Shown here: piece after piece, positions 16,152-25,532 of the stretch
Layout: the number at the start of each line of letters is the position of its first letter
How positions within the stretch are numbered: the first letter of the stretch is position 1
Assembly (NCBI RefSeq): GCF_030766935.1
Contig: NZ_JASERL010000009.1
Coordinates: forward strand, 62,001 to 126,000
Length of the DNA: 64,000 nt
Direction: 5' to 3'
DNA from: Streptomyces sp. KL109B
Lineage (GTDB): Bacteria > Actinomycetota > Actinomycetes > Streptomycetales > Streptomycetaceae
The notes under the pieces: generated by a model
Told to the model about the DNA's origin: nothing
Database searches by the model: none
Seen by the model: the letters and a program-made list of their open reading frames with translations, nothing else
Translations under genes and position numbers: made by a program

Positions 16152-18548
16152 TCACCCCTCCAGGGCAAGATCACAGGTCTCGCCCGGCCGCACCGTCACA
16201 GCACGGTCCGGCAGCTCAACGGTGATGGGGGAGCGGTCGGAAGCCGGGACCGTGATACGCAGGCGTTCCGGGAGAATGCGCAGCCGCACGCCCCAGTGGC
16301 CCTGGTACCGGAGCGTGAACCCGTAGGCGGAGCCGGTCAGTTCAGGGAGTGGGGCCGGGGCCAGATGCAGGGTGTCGCCGCGGGTTTCCAGGCCGGTGAC
16401 GCCGCGCTGGACCAGGTCCACGGTGCCGGCCATCGCGCCGAGGTGGATGCCCTCGCCCGTCGTGCCGCCCTGCACGTCCGCGATGTCCCCGAGCAGGGCC
16501 TCGTGCGCGAACCGCCAGGCGTCGGCGCGGCGGGCGCGTGCGAGCACCCAGCCGTGCACGAGCCCGCTCAGGGTGGAGCCGTGGCTGGTGCGGCGCAGAT
16601 AGTGGTCGACCGTGTGCTGCCAGGTGGTGTCGTCGAGTGGATGACCCAACTGGGCGAAGAGGGCGGAGAGTTCCGCGGGCGGAAAGAGGTAGCCGAGCAT
16701 CAGGGCGTCCGCCTGCTTGGACGCCTGGTAGCGGTTGACGCTGTCGCCTTCGGCCTCCAGGATCCGGTCCAGGCGGCGGATGTCCCCGTACTTGTTCGCG
16801 TACGCCTCCCAGTCCAGTTCGGTCAGCCGCTCGTAGCCGGCGAACTGGCTGATCACCCCGTTGTGGAAGGGGACGTGCAGCGACCGGGACACGTCCCGCC
16901 ACAGCTCCGCCTCACCGCTGTCGAACCCGATCCGCTCCGCGAGCTCCTGGCGGCGCGGAGGCGGCAGCAGGTCGAGCAGGTCGAGGGCGCGGGTCAGCAC
17001 CCAAGCCGCGGTCACGTTCGTGTAGGCGTTGTCGTCGATGCCCGGCAGGTCGGAATCGGGATACGCGTCGTGGTACTCGTCCGGGCCGACGACGCCGCGG
17101 ATGCGGTAGCGGGACAGAGCGGTGTCGTAGGTGGCCGTGGCAGCCCAGAAGCGGGCGATCTGCAGCAGGATCTCGGCGCCCTTGGTGTGCAGGAACTCGG
17201 CGTCGCCGGTGGCCTCCCAGTAGCGCCAGACGTTGTACGCGATGGCCGAGCCGACGTGGTGCTGCAGATGGGTGTGGTCGGGCAGCCAGCGCCCGGAGTT
17301 CGGGTTGAGGTGAAGCTGCTGGGTCTCCTCCCGGCCGTCGCTGCCGCTCTGCCACGGATACATGGCGCCCCGGCGGCCGGCGTCCTGGGCGGCGCGGCAG
17401 GCCCGCTCCAGGCGCCGGTGGCGGTAGGTGAGCAGCGCGCGGGACACCTCGGGGAAGTGCAGGTTCAGATACGGCAGGACGAACAGTTCGTCCCAGAAGA
17501 CATGCCCGCGGTAGGCCTCGCCGTGCAGCCCGCGCGCCGGCACCCCGACGTCCAGATCGGCCGTGTGCGGTGAGAGCGTCTGCAGCACGTGGAAGAGGTG
17601 CAGCCGCAGAATGCGGCCCGCCTCGCCGGGCACGTGCAGCTCGGCGCGCCGCCAGAGCTGGTCCCACGCGGTGAGGTGGGACTCCAGCAGGTCGTCGAAG
17701 GGAAGCGCCCGCCGCGCGCGGTCCACGGCGGCTTGCAGCGGGTCGCTGATGGCGGGGTCGCGAGAGGTGTGCAGGGCGACGGTCTTGTCGAGGGTCACCG
17801 GGCTGCCGGCCCTCATCGGCAGGTGCAGCAGCCGCGTCGCACGCAGGTCGGTGTGCTGGTCGTACGTCCGTGTGATGTCGGGGCAGGTGGTCCGGGCCGC
17901 GAGAGCGATGCGGACGTCGGACGCGCGGGTGCGGCAGCGCAGCCAGATCAGGTCGGGGGCCGCGGTGCCGGTGTGGCCGTGGACGAGGTGGCGGTTGGCC
18001 AGGTCGCGGTAGCGCGGCACACCCGTGTTGTGGACGGCGCCGTCCAGGGCGGACTCGACCTCCAGCTCCCCTGTCCAGTTCTCCGCGGTGAACTCCGTGC
18101 GCAGCACGGCGAGATGCGGGTCGGCCATGTGCACGAGCCGCAGCTGGCGCAGGCTGACGCGCCGCCCCATGGCGTCCTCGTAGGTGGTCCGGCGCTCCAG
18201 TAGGCCGCTGCTGATCAGGAGCTTCTGGCGGTGTTCCAGGACGCGGGCGGTGTCCGGGTGCAGCCACGGTCCGGGGCGGCCGTCCTCGTCCCGGCAACGG
18301 AGGCGCAGCGGAAGCCAGTTGGGTACGTTGACCAGGTCCTCGTTCTCGATGTGGCGGCCCGCCACCTCGGAGGTGAGGCGGTCGTAACAGCCCGCGACGT
18401 AGGTGCCCGGGTAGTGGATCTCGTCCGCCGTGCACTCGGGAAGGACACCGCGCGTGGCGAAGTAGCCGTTGCCCAGCGTGCACAGGGATTCCCGGAGGCG
18501 TTCCTCGTGCGGAACGTAGCCTTCGTAACTCCACGTCGCGTCGGTCAC
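16152..18548 (-). CDS. Glycoside hydrolase family 65 phosphorylase (maltose/trehalose/kojibiose type)
   Basis: A 798-residue GH65 protein. The N-terminal domain opens with WSYEGYVPHEERLRESLCTLGNGYF. The catalytic acid is E491 in GVVGPDEYHDAY, and the (alpha/alpha)6 barrel includes VFWDELFVLPYLNLHFP. Family members phosphorolyse an alpha-glucoside to beta-glucose-1-phosphate and a sugar; some are hydrolases. Its start overlaps the stop of a beta-phosphoglucomutase-like HAD gene by 4 bp (ATGA). That pairing favours a phosphorylase, with the partner converting beta-glucose-1-phosphate to glucose-6-phosphate without ATP. Both follow a universal stress protein gene, so it probably mobilises a storage or compatible disaccharide during energy stress. 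Exact disaccharide unknown. Confidence 0.88.
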   Translation of the reverse strand: MTDATWSYEGYVPHEERLRESLCTLGNGYFATRGVLPECTADEIHYPGTYVAGCYDRLTSEVAGRHIENEDLVNVPNWLPLRLRCRDEDGRPGPWLHPDTARVLEHRQKLLISSGLLERRTTYEDAMGRRVSLRQLRLVHMADPHLAVLRTEFTAENWTGELEVESALDGAVHNTGVPRYRDLANRHLVHGHTGTAAPDLIWLRCRTRASDVRIALAARTTCPDITRTYDQHTDLRATRLLHLPMRAGSPVTLDKTVALHTSRDPAISDPLQAAVDRARRALPFDDLLESHLTAWDQLWRRAELHVPGEAGRILRLHLFHVLQTLSPHTADLDVGVPARGLHGEAYRGHVFWDELFVLPYLNLHFPEVSRALLTYRHRRLERACRAAQDAGRRGAMYPWQSGSDGREETQQLHLNPNSGRWLPDHTHLQHHVGSAIAYNVWRYWEATGDAEFLHTKGAEILLQIARFWAATATYDTALSRYRIRGVVGPDEYHDAYPDSDLPGIDDNAYTNVTAAWVLTRALDLLDLLPPPRRQELAERIGFDSGEAELWRDVSRSLHVPFHNGVISQFAGYERLTELDWEAYANKYGDIRRLDRILEAEGDSVNRYQASKQADALMLGYLFPPAELSALFAQLGHPLDDTTWQHTVDHYLRRTSHGSTLSGLVHGWVLARARRADAWRFAHEALLGDIADVQGGTTGEGIHLGAMAGTVDLVQRGVTGLETRGDTLHLAPAPLPELTGSAYGFTLRYQGHWGVRLRILPERLRITVPASDRSPITVELPDRAVTVRPGETCDLALEG

Positions 18549-19291
18549 GGCGAGGCCTCTTCCTTGAGCAGGTCCCCGAGGTCGGCGACCACGAGGTCGG
18601 CGCCGTGCAGCAGGAGTTCGCGGGTGCGCTCCCGCCCCGGGGTCCGGTCGACGCCGATCACCAGGCCGAACCCGCCCCGCCTGCCCGCCTCCACGCCGGC
18701 CAGGGCGTCTTCCACCACCGCCGTACGTGCGGGGGCGGTGCGCAGCCGGCGGGCGGCTTCGAGGAACAGGTCGGGGGCGGGCTTGCCCCGCAGTTTCAGG
18801 CGTGCCGCCTCCGTGCCGTCCACCACGGTGTCGAAGAGGTCCAGCACCCGGGCACGGGTGAGCAGTTCACGGGCGTGCAGTGACGCGGATGCCGCGGCCA
18901 GCAGCACTCCCGAGCCCAGCAGGACGTGCAGCAGACTCACGGTTCCGGGATAGGCGGGCACGGCGGTGTTGCGGTGGAGGTGTTCCGTGTAGCGGCGGTC
19001 CTTGTCGGCGGCCACCGCTTCGACCGCGGCCGGGTCAGGGTGCAGGCCGCGTGAGGTGAGGAAGGCGGCCGCGCCGTCGCGGCGCGCCTTTCCGTCCACA
19101 TACCGCGGATAGTCGAGGCCGATGTCGAACGGTCGCCGATGCGCGGCCAGTCGCGGTGGGTGCTCCTGCAGGAAGGCGTCGAAGACGGTCTTCCACGCCT
19201 CCGCGTGCAGCCGGGCCGAATCGGTGATCACTCCGTCGGTGTCGAGGACCACGGCACGCAGAGCCCGCACAGGTGGGATCAGGTCACGCAC
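18545..19291 (-). CDS. HAD-superfamily hydrolase, beta-phosphoglucomutase-like
   Basis: A 248-residue HAD protein. The nucleophile motif is VVLDTDGVITDS (D17, D19), with a helical cap, the lysine in KPAPDLFLEAARRL and the metal site in VVEDALAGVEAG. Arrangement and size match beta-phosphoglucomutases, and fusion or pairing with GH65 phosphorylases is common. It likely converts beta-glucose-1-phosphate to glucose-6-phosphate. The ATG at 19291 lies 61 nt after the upstream USP stop with GGAG before it. It is translationally coupled to the GH65 gene. A simple phosphatase role cannot be excluded. Confidence 0.82.
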   Translation of the reverse strand: MRDLIPPVRALRAVVLDTDGVITDSARLHAEAWKTVFDAFLQEHPPRLAAHRRPFDIGLDYPRYVDGKARRDGAAAFLTSRGLHPDPAAVEAVAADKDRRYTEHLHRNTAVPAYPGTVSLLHVLLGSGVLLAAASASLHARELLTRARVLDLFDTVVDGTEAARLKLRGKPAPDLFLEAARRLRTAPARTAVVEDALAGVEAGRRGGFGLVIGVDRTPGRERTRELLLHGADLVVADLGDLLKEEASP

Positions 19292-19352
19292 GACAACTCC
19301 TCACGCGGTCCTTCAGGTTCCGTGCCCTGGCACAACGTCCCTGCCGGTGGGG

Positions 19353-20234
19353 TCATGCGTGCGGCACGAAGGCGACGGGGCAGGCGACATGGTGGATCAC
19401 GGCGTGGGTGACCGCTCCCGGGTGTGCACCGAGGCCGGGGTGGTGGTGCGGCCCGCGCCCGACCACCAGCAGACCGGCGCCCTCAGAGGCGTGGACGATC
19501 TCATGAGGGGCTCGGGCATGAACGGTGGCGGCTGTCACGGGGACCGTCGGGTACTTCTCCCGCCACGGCCGCAGCAACTCCTCCAGCGCGGACCGGTCCG
19601 GTACGTGGTCGCCCGGAATCGCCTTGAGCGGCAGGCGTTGGACATGCACGGCACGCAGCGCCGCACCTCGCCCGGCGGCCTCGTCGAAGGCGTACGACAG
19701 CAGTCCGTCACAGGGCCTGCCGAGCTCGACGGCCGCCACGACGTCCCGATACGCGGTGCGTTCGGAAGCGGCACCGAACTCGTCACGCTCGTGCTCGTCC
19801 GAGGCGGTGAAGCCGGCGCGTACGAGCACGACGGGCAGCGGGGAGTGGGCCACGATCGACAGGGCGACGGTTCCCGAGAACAGCCCGCCGATGCCGCCGA
19901 GGCCCTCGTTTCCGATGACCAGCAGCTCGGCGCCCTCGGCTTCGGACAGCAGGGCCTGGCGCGGGGGCCTGTGTACTTGCTCCGCACTGATGTAGAGCTG
20001 CGGATACCGTTCGCTGACGTGCTCCATGGCACCGCGCAGCACCCGCCTCGCCCAGTACTGCGGAACGACGCGGTCGGATGGTCGCGATCCCGCGATGTCA
20101 TGGCCGGGCACGCTTTCCCAGGCGTGGACGAGCCGCAGGGGCAGACCGTGGCGCAGGGCCGTGCGCGCGCCCCAGTCGGCGGCGGCGAGACTCGGGCGTG
20201 ATCCGTCGACACCGACGACGACCGGCTTGGTCAT
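19353..20234 (-). CDS. Universal stress protein, tandem UspA domains
   Basis: A 293-residue protein of two UspA folds. Domain 1 starts VVVGVDGSRPSLAAADWGA and carries the ATP-binding G-x2-G-x9-G-S/T pattern in GNEGLGGIGGLFSGTV. Domain 2 is degenerate but keeps LLVVGRGPHHH and the terminal CPVAFVPHA. Two-domain USPs of this kind are abundant in the mycobacterial DosR regulon. It heads a minus-strand operon with the HAD and GH65 genes, and a GGCCG-GA-CGGCC palindrome lies 109 bp upstream. Three paralogues follow in the window. Role: nucleotide-binding stress or dormancy protein; the partner is unknown. Confidence 0.9.
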   Translation of the reverse strand: MTKPVVVGVDGSRPSLAAADWGARTALRHGLPLRLVHAWESVPGHDIAGSRPSDRVVPQYWARRVLRGAMEHVSERYPQLYISAEQVHRPPRQALLSEAEGAELLVIGNEGLGGIGGLFSGTVALSIVAHSPLPVVLVRAGFTASDEHERDEFGAASERTAYRDVVAAVELGRPCDGLLSYAFDEAAGRGAALRAVHVQRLPLKAIPGDHVPDRSALEELLRPWREKYPTVPVTAATVHARAPHEIVHASEGAGLLVVGRGPHHHPGLGAHPGAVTHAVIHHVACPVAFVPHA

Positions 20235-20342
20235 GATCTTCGCCTCCCCGGGGATGCGGTTGCCGCGACGAGCCTTCCGGCTCCTGATTCCATCGTCGTG
20301 GTCCAGGGCGGGGCGCGGCAGGGCACTTGGGGCCTTGCGGGG

Positions 20343-20356
20343 TGGCCGGACGGCCC
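20343..20356. promoter_or_regulatory. DosR-box-like palindrome upstream of the USP-HAD-GH65 operon
   Basis: TGGCCGGACGGCCC matches GGGCCGNNCGGCCC at 11 of 12 fixed positions and lies 109 bp before the USP start at 20234. No partner 20-23 bp away was found. The consensus comes from comparison with the other sites in this window. Confidence 0.5.
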
Positions 20357-20382
20357 CCTCCGCGGAGCCGTGACCCTGGCCG

Positions 20383-20414
20383 GATCAGGCGATCAGGCGA
20401 TCAGGCGATGAGGC
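20383..20414. repeat. Four tandem 8-bp repeats (GATCAGGC)
   Basis: Three exact copies of GATCAGGC and one GATGAGGC stand head to tail in the 224-bp gap between the USP and DUF1876 genes. Function unknown; the array is slippage-prone. Confidence 0.7.
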
Positions 20415-20458
20415 GGCGATCGGCCCTCGTGTCTTCCGCACGGCCATACAGTCAACAG

Positions 20459-20755
20459 TCACGGGGACCACCAGGCCGAGTGGTCGTCCCGTCGCACCGG
20501 GTCGACAGGTCCCGCCAGGTCCACGAAGTCGTCGACCGCGACATCGTGCACGTGCAGGGCCAGGTCTTCGAGGGCGCGGCCGACGGCGAGTTCGTCACCG
20601 ATTTCCGGCACCGGCCGGTCGACCGGATTGCGGCGCGCGCTTCCGTGGCCGAAGACCTTCATGGAGGACCCGGGAACGGTGAGTTCGGCACGGGCGCGAG
20701 TGACGTCGCCGTCCTCGACGAGGTGAATGCGAACCGTCCACTCCTTGGTGGTCAT
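20459..20755 (-). CDS. DUF1876 domain protein
   Basis: A 98-residue protein starting MTTKEWTVRIHLVEDGD and continuing TRARAELTVPG, which matches the small DUF1876 family common in actinobacteria and often found near stress and CBS-domain genes. It looks like a compact alpha/beta cytosolic protein with no catalytic motif. The ATG at 20755 has AGAAGG 8 nt upstream; the longer reading to 20845 lacks one. It lies in the dormancy island in the same direction as the USP operon, 224 bp upstream of it. Biochemical function unknown. Confidence 0.78.
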   Translation of the reverse strand: MTTKEWTVRIHLVEDGDVTRARAELTVPGSSMKVFGHGSARRNPVDRPVPEIGDELAVGRALEDLALHVHDVAVDDFVDLAGPVDPVRRDDHSAWWSP

Positions 20756-20948
20756 GGCGAGTACCTTCTTGTTCGGGTGACGTGCGCTCGGAGCGGCGGA
20801 CCGTCGGGAGGGACCCGTCCGGATCGCGGTGTGCCCACCGCACACAGAGAGCGTCAGCCGCGGCGGTGACCGCGAGCACCAGCAGCGTCGAGGTGGCCAG
20901 GAGCGCTGCGAACATCCACCAGAACTCGGCCGGCAGGATCGTACGCAT
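20595..20948 (-). CDS. Possible small membrane protein overlapping DUF1876
   Basis: An open frame of 117 codons starts MRTILPAEFWWMFAALL and continues with a convincing transmembrane helix (about residues 9-33). AAGGGG stands 9 nt before its ATG. The C-terminal half is Arg/His-rich, and the last 161 nt overlap the DUF1876 gene in another frame, which is unusual. Either the membrane N-terminus is real and the tail is fortuitous after a lost stop codon, or there is a frameshift, or the whole frame is spurious. No family recognised. Confidence 0.35.
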   Translation of the reverse strand: MRTILPAEFWWMFAALLATSTLLVLAVTAAADALCVRWAHRDPDGSLPTVRRSERTSPEQEGTRHDHQGVDGSHSPRRGRRRHSRPCRTHRSRVLHEGLRPRKRAPQSGRPAGAGNR

Positions 20949-21044
20949 CGGGATCATCCCCTTGAGCGAGAGGGTCCGCTGCAGGTTGTGCGTGAGGTAG
21001 TGGGCCCGGAGCGCGTCGGCCACGTTTTCGCTACGAGTCGGCCG

Positions 21045-21326
21045 TCAGACCTTGCGGGGGCGGGGGGAGTCCTCGGCGTATCCGCTCAGGACGGACAGAC
21101 GGCGCCGGTACTCGTCCTCGTCGATCTCGCCGCGCGCGAAGCGTTCGGCGAGTACTTCCTCGGGCCGGATCGACACGCTGCGAGGCGGAGTCCCGGCGCC
21201 TTCCGGTCGGGACAGGACGCGGAAGAGCAGCACACCGACCGCGATGACCAACACCCAGAAGAGGGCCATGCCGGCCGACATGGCGAACCAGTCCCACCCG
21301 CTGAAATCGTGGTCGTACCGGAACAT
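21045..21326 (-). CDS. Small SHOCT-domain membrane protein
   Basis: A 93-residue protein. One transmembrane helix (about residues 17-37, SAGMALFWVLVIAVGVLLF) is followed by a C-terminal SHOCT motif, EEVLAERFARGEIDEDEYRR, a short oligomerisation module. The ATG at 21326 is preceded by GGGAGG and GAGG. It is divergent from the acetyl-CoA synthetase operon, so the paired palindromes at 21515-21550 could serve it as well. Function is unknown beyond membrane anchoring and likely oligomerisation. Confidence 0.8.
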   Translation of the reverse strand: MFRYDHDFSGWDWFAMSAGMALFWVLVIAVGVLLFRVLSRPEGAGTPPRSVSIRPEEVLAERFARGEIDEDEYRRRLSVLSGYAEDSPRPRKV

Positions 21327-21514
21327 CACCTCAGCCTCCCTTCCACGGAGACCGGGATCGACGCGGGCCCGCGCCCACTTCCATTCCGCGGTCTCGTCTT
21401 CACCGTCCTTCCGGCCGAGCCGGGCGTCATGGGTCGATGGGGCCAAGTCTGCCGACCATTGGGCACTTGCTCCGTACGCACGGTGGGGGGTGGGGGCGCG
21501 ACAGCGCCGAATGA

Positions 21515-21528
21515 GGTCCGGCCGGCCC
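21515..21528. promoter_or_regulatory. DosR-box-like palindrome, distal site of the acs-pdh operon
   Basis: GGTCCGGCCGGCCC matches GGGCCGNNCGGCCC at 11 of 12 positions; its partner is centred 22 bp downstream. Confidence 0.55.
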
Positions 21529-21536
21529 CACGTTCG

Positions 21537-21550
21537 GGGTCGTCCGGCCC
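21537..21550. promoter_or_regulatory. DosR-box-like palindrome, proximal site of the acs-pdh operon
   Basis: GGGTCGTCCGGCCC matches the consensus at 11 of 12 positions, 65 bp before the synthetase start and two helical turns from the distal site. Confidence 0.55.
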
Positions 21551-21615
21551 GCGCAGGGCCTCGGGGTCCGGGCGGAGGGTCGAAGCAGGAGCCGTAGCCA
21601 GAAGGAGGGGGCGTC

Positions 21616-23426
21616 ATGCCGTGGCAGACCATCCACAAGCCGGCGGGGGCAACAGCGTTCCACGTGGCACCGAACCTGACCGACTACGAGCGGGAACGCC
21701 GCTGGTTCACCTGGTCCAACGCGCGCGGGCAACTGCACGGCCTGCCCGGCGGGCGCGGCCTGAACATGGCGTACGAGGCGGTCGACCGGCACGTCGACGC
21801 GGGCCACGGCGAAGCGGTGGCACTGCGCTGCGTCGCACGCGACGACACCCTCACCACCGTCAGCTATGCCGAACTCGCCCGGCGGACAGGCCAGTTCGCG
21901 AACGTCCTGCGCTCCCTGGGCATCGGCCGCGGCGATCGCGTGTGCACCCTCCTGGGGCGCGGGCCCGATCTGTTCACCGTCGTCCTCGGCACGCTGAAGA
22001 ACACCAGCGTTCTGTGCCCGCTGTTCTCCGCGTTCGGCCCGGAACCGGTGCGTCAGCGTCTCGCGCTGAGCGAAGCGAGGGTCCTGGTCACCACCGCCGC
22101 GCTGTACCGGCGCAAGGTCGCGGGCATCCGTGACGAACTCCCGGGGCTGTGGCACGTACTGATCGTGGGGGAGGGCGCGCAGGACCTGCCCGGGACCCAG
22201 TCGTTCGACGATCTGATGGCCGCGGCCCCGCCCGAGTTCACCATCCCGCCGACGGCCGGCGAGGACATGGCGCTGCTGCACTTCACCAGCGGCACGACGG
22301 CCGCCCCCAAGGGGGCCGTCCACGTGCACGAAGCCGTGATCGCACATCATGTGAGCGCCGCCTATGCGCTGGACCTCCACGACGACGACGTGTTCTGGTG
22401 CACCGCCGACCCCGGCTGGGTGACCGGCATGTCGTACGGGATCATCGCTCCGCTCACCCACGGCCTGACCGTGGTCGTGGACGAGGGCGACTTCGACGCC
22501 AGGCGCTGGTACCGGATCCTGGCGGAACAGCACGTCGCCGTCTGGTACACGGCTCCCACGGCGCTGCGCATGCTCATGCGCACCACCCCGCGCCAGGGCG
22601 ACCACAGCCTGCCGCGCTCCTACGACCTGTCGGCGCTGCGCTTCGTCGCCTCCGTGGGTGAGCCCCTCAACCCCGAGGCCGTCGTGTGGGGCCAGGAGGT
22701 CCTGGGGCTGCCCGTGCACGACAACTGGTGGCAGACCGAGACCGGTTCCATCATGATCGCCAACTTCGCGGCCTGCGAGATCCGGCCGGGCTCGATGGGG
22801 CGGCCGCTGCCCGGAGTCAGCGCGACCGTGCTCGAACAGGGCACGGACGGACAGGTGAAGGTGGGGCCGGACGGGCACGTGCACGTGCTCGAAACGCCGG
22901 GTGTCGAGGGCGAGTTGGCGCTGCGAACCGGATCCCCCTCGATGTTCCGCGGCTACCTCCACGACAAGGCACGCTACGAAGAGGCCTTCGTGGACGGCTG
23001 GTACCTCACGGGGGACCTGGTGCGACGGGACGCGGACGGCTGGTACTGGTTCGTCGGCCGGTCGGACGACGTGATCAAGTCGTCGGGCCACCTCATCGGG
23101 CCGTTCGAGGCCGAAAGCGTCCTGATGGAGCATCCGGCCGTCGCCGAGGCCGGGGTCGTGGGACGCCCCGACCCGGTGGCCGGGAACATCGTCAAGGCAT
23201 TCGTGTCGCTCAGGCCCGGTCACGAGCAGGGGCCCGAGCTCGAAAGGGAGTTGCTCGCCTTCGCCCGGCGCAGGCTCGGCCCCGCCGTCGCCCCGCGCGA
23301 GATCGCCTTCGAGCAGCTGCTGCCGCACACGCGCAGCGGCAAGGTCATGCGACGCCTGCTGCGGGCGCGGGAACAGGGACTGCCCGAAGGCGACCTCTCG
23401 ACCCTCGAGGGACCGGAGGAGGCGTC

Positions 23427-23430
<4 letters not shown>
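21616..23430 (+). CDS. acsA: Acetyl-CoA synthetase-like AMP-forming acyl-CoA ligase
   Basis: A 604-residue adenylate-forming enzyme. The P-loop is LHFTSGTTAAPKGAVH (about residues 220-235). The acetyl-CoA-synthetase-type motif WWQTETGS follows near residue 370, then YLTGDLVRRDADGW, and the C-terminal catalytic lysine in RSGKVMRRLL. Length and motifs resemble the shorter AcsA of Gram-positives, so acetate is likely, with propionate possible. The ATG at 21616 has GGAGGGG upstream. Its stop overlaps the E1-alpha start (ATGA). Together the operon makes acetyl-CoA from acetate and from pyruvate. The C-terminal lysine is the residue acetylated in AMP-forming synthetases; a GNAT fusion protein occurs at 37317. 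Confidence 0.88.
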
Positions 23431-24478
<1,048 letters not shown>

Positions 24479-24482
<4 letters not shown>

Positions 24483-25531
24483 CCGCGGCGAACGTCCACG
24501 AGCGGACGGCGAAGGAGACGCGCGGGAAGACGGAGCCGGGCGAGGCGTCCGCCGCCGAACACAAGACGACCTACCGCGAGGCGCTCAGGGAGGCGCTGCG
24601 CGACGCGCTGCGCGGCGACGAGCGCGTGTTCCTCATGGGCGAGGACGTCGGCGCGTACGGCGGCTGCTTCGGCGTCAGCCTCGGACTCCTGGAGGAGTTC
24701 GGCCCCGAGCGCATCCGGGACACACCCCTGTCGGAGTCCGCGTTCGTCGGAGCGGGGATCGGCGCGGCGCTGGCCGGGATGCGGCCGATCGTCGAGATCA
24801 TGACCGTCAACTTCAGCCTGCTGGCCCTCGACCAGATCCTGAACAACGCCGCCACGCTGCTGCACATGTCGGGTGGCCAGCTGGCGGTGCCGCTGGTGAT
24901 CCGCATGACGACGGGAGCCGGACGGCAGCTCGCCGCGCAGCACTCGCACAGCCTTGAGGGCTGGTACGCGCACATCCCGGGGTTGCGTGTGCTCGCTCCC
25001 GCGACGATCGAGGACGCCCGCCACATGCTGGCCCCGGCGCTCGCCGACCCCGATCCGGTCCTGATCTTCGAGCACGGCACGCTCTACAACGCCTCCGGCG
25101 AACTCGATCCGGCGGCGCGGCCGTTGCCCCTGGACCGGGCGGCGATCCGTCGCCCCGGCACGGACGTCAGCCTCATCACGTACGGAGGCTGCCTGCCCAA
25201 GACCCTGGCAGCCGCGGATGAGCTCGCCGCGGTGGGTGTCTCGGCGGAGGTCGTGGACCTGCGAAGCCTGCGTCCCCTCGACGACACCACGATCACCGAG
25301 TCGGTGTTCCGCACCCACCGGGCCGTGGTCGTCGACGAGGCGTGGCGCACCGGCTCCCTGGCCGCCGAGATCTCGGCGCGCATCGGTGAACAGGCCTTCT
25401 ACGCGCTCGACGCACGCGTGCGGCGCGTGTGCAGTGCCGAGGTCCCGATCCCGTACGCCCGTCAGTTGGAGGCCGCGGCACTGCCCCAGATCGCCGACAT
25501 CGTCAAGGCCGTGCGGGAGGCGGTGGGCTGA
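24479..25531 (+). CDS. pdhB: 2-oxoacid dehydrogenase E1 beta
   Basis: A 350-residue beta subunit. It has TYREALREALRDALRGDERV, the conserved MGEDVGAYGG, DTPLSESAFVGAGIGAALAG and the C-terminal transketolase-like half with VVDLRSLRPLDDTTI and YARQLEAAALP. Residues 1-30 are a charged extension (ERTAKETRGKTEPGEAS) longer than in most homologues. It forms the alpha2beta2 E1 with the preceding product and decarboxylates the oxoacid. The start ATG overlaps the alpha-subunit TGA. It is followed one base later by the E2 start. Confidence 0.9.
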
Positions 25532-25532
25532 G

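Noticed and set aside
20318..20338. GGGCACTTGGGGCC as a further DosR-like box beside the site at 20343
   Set aside because: It does not fit the palindrome consensus on either strand; similar GGGCAC words occur elsewhere without symmetry.
20383..20414. Tandem 8-bp repeats as a CRISPR or origin-type iteron array
   Set aside because: Units are contiguous with no spacers, too short for CRISPR, and no cas or replication gene is near.
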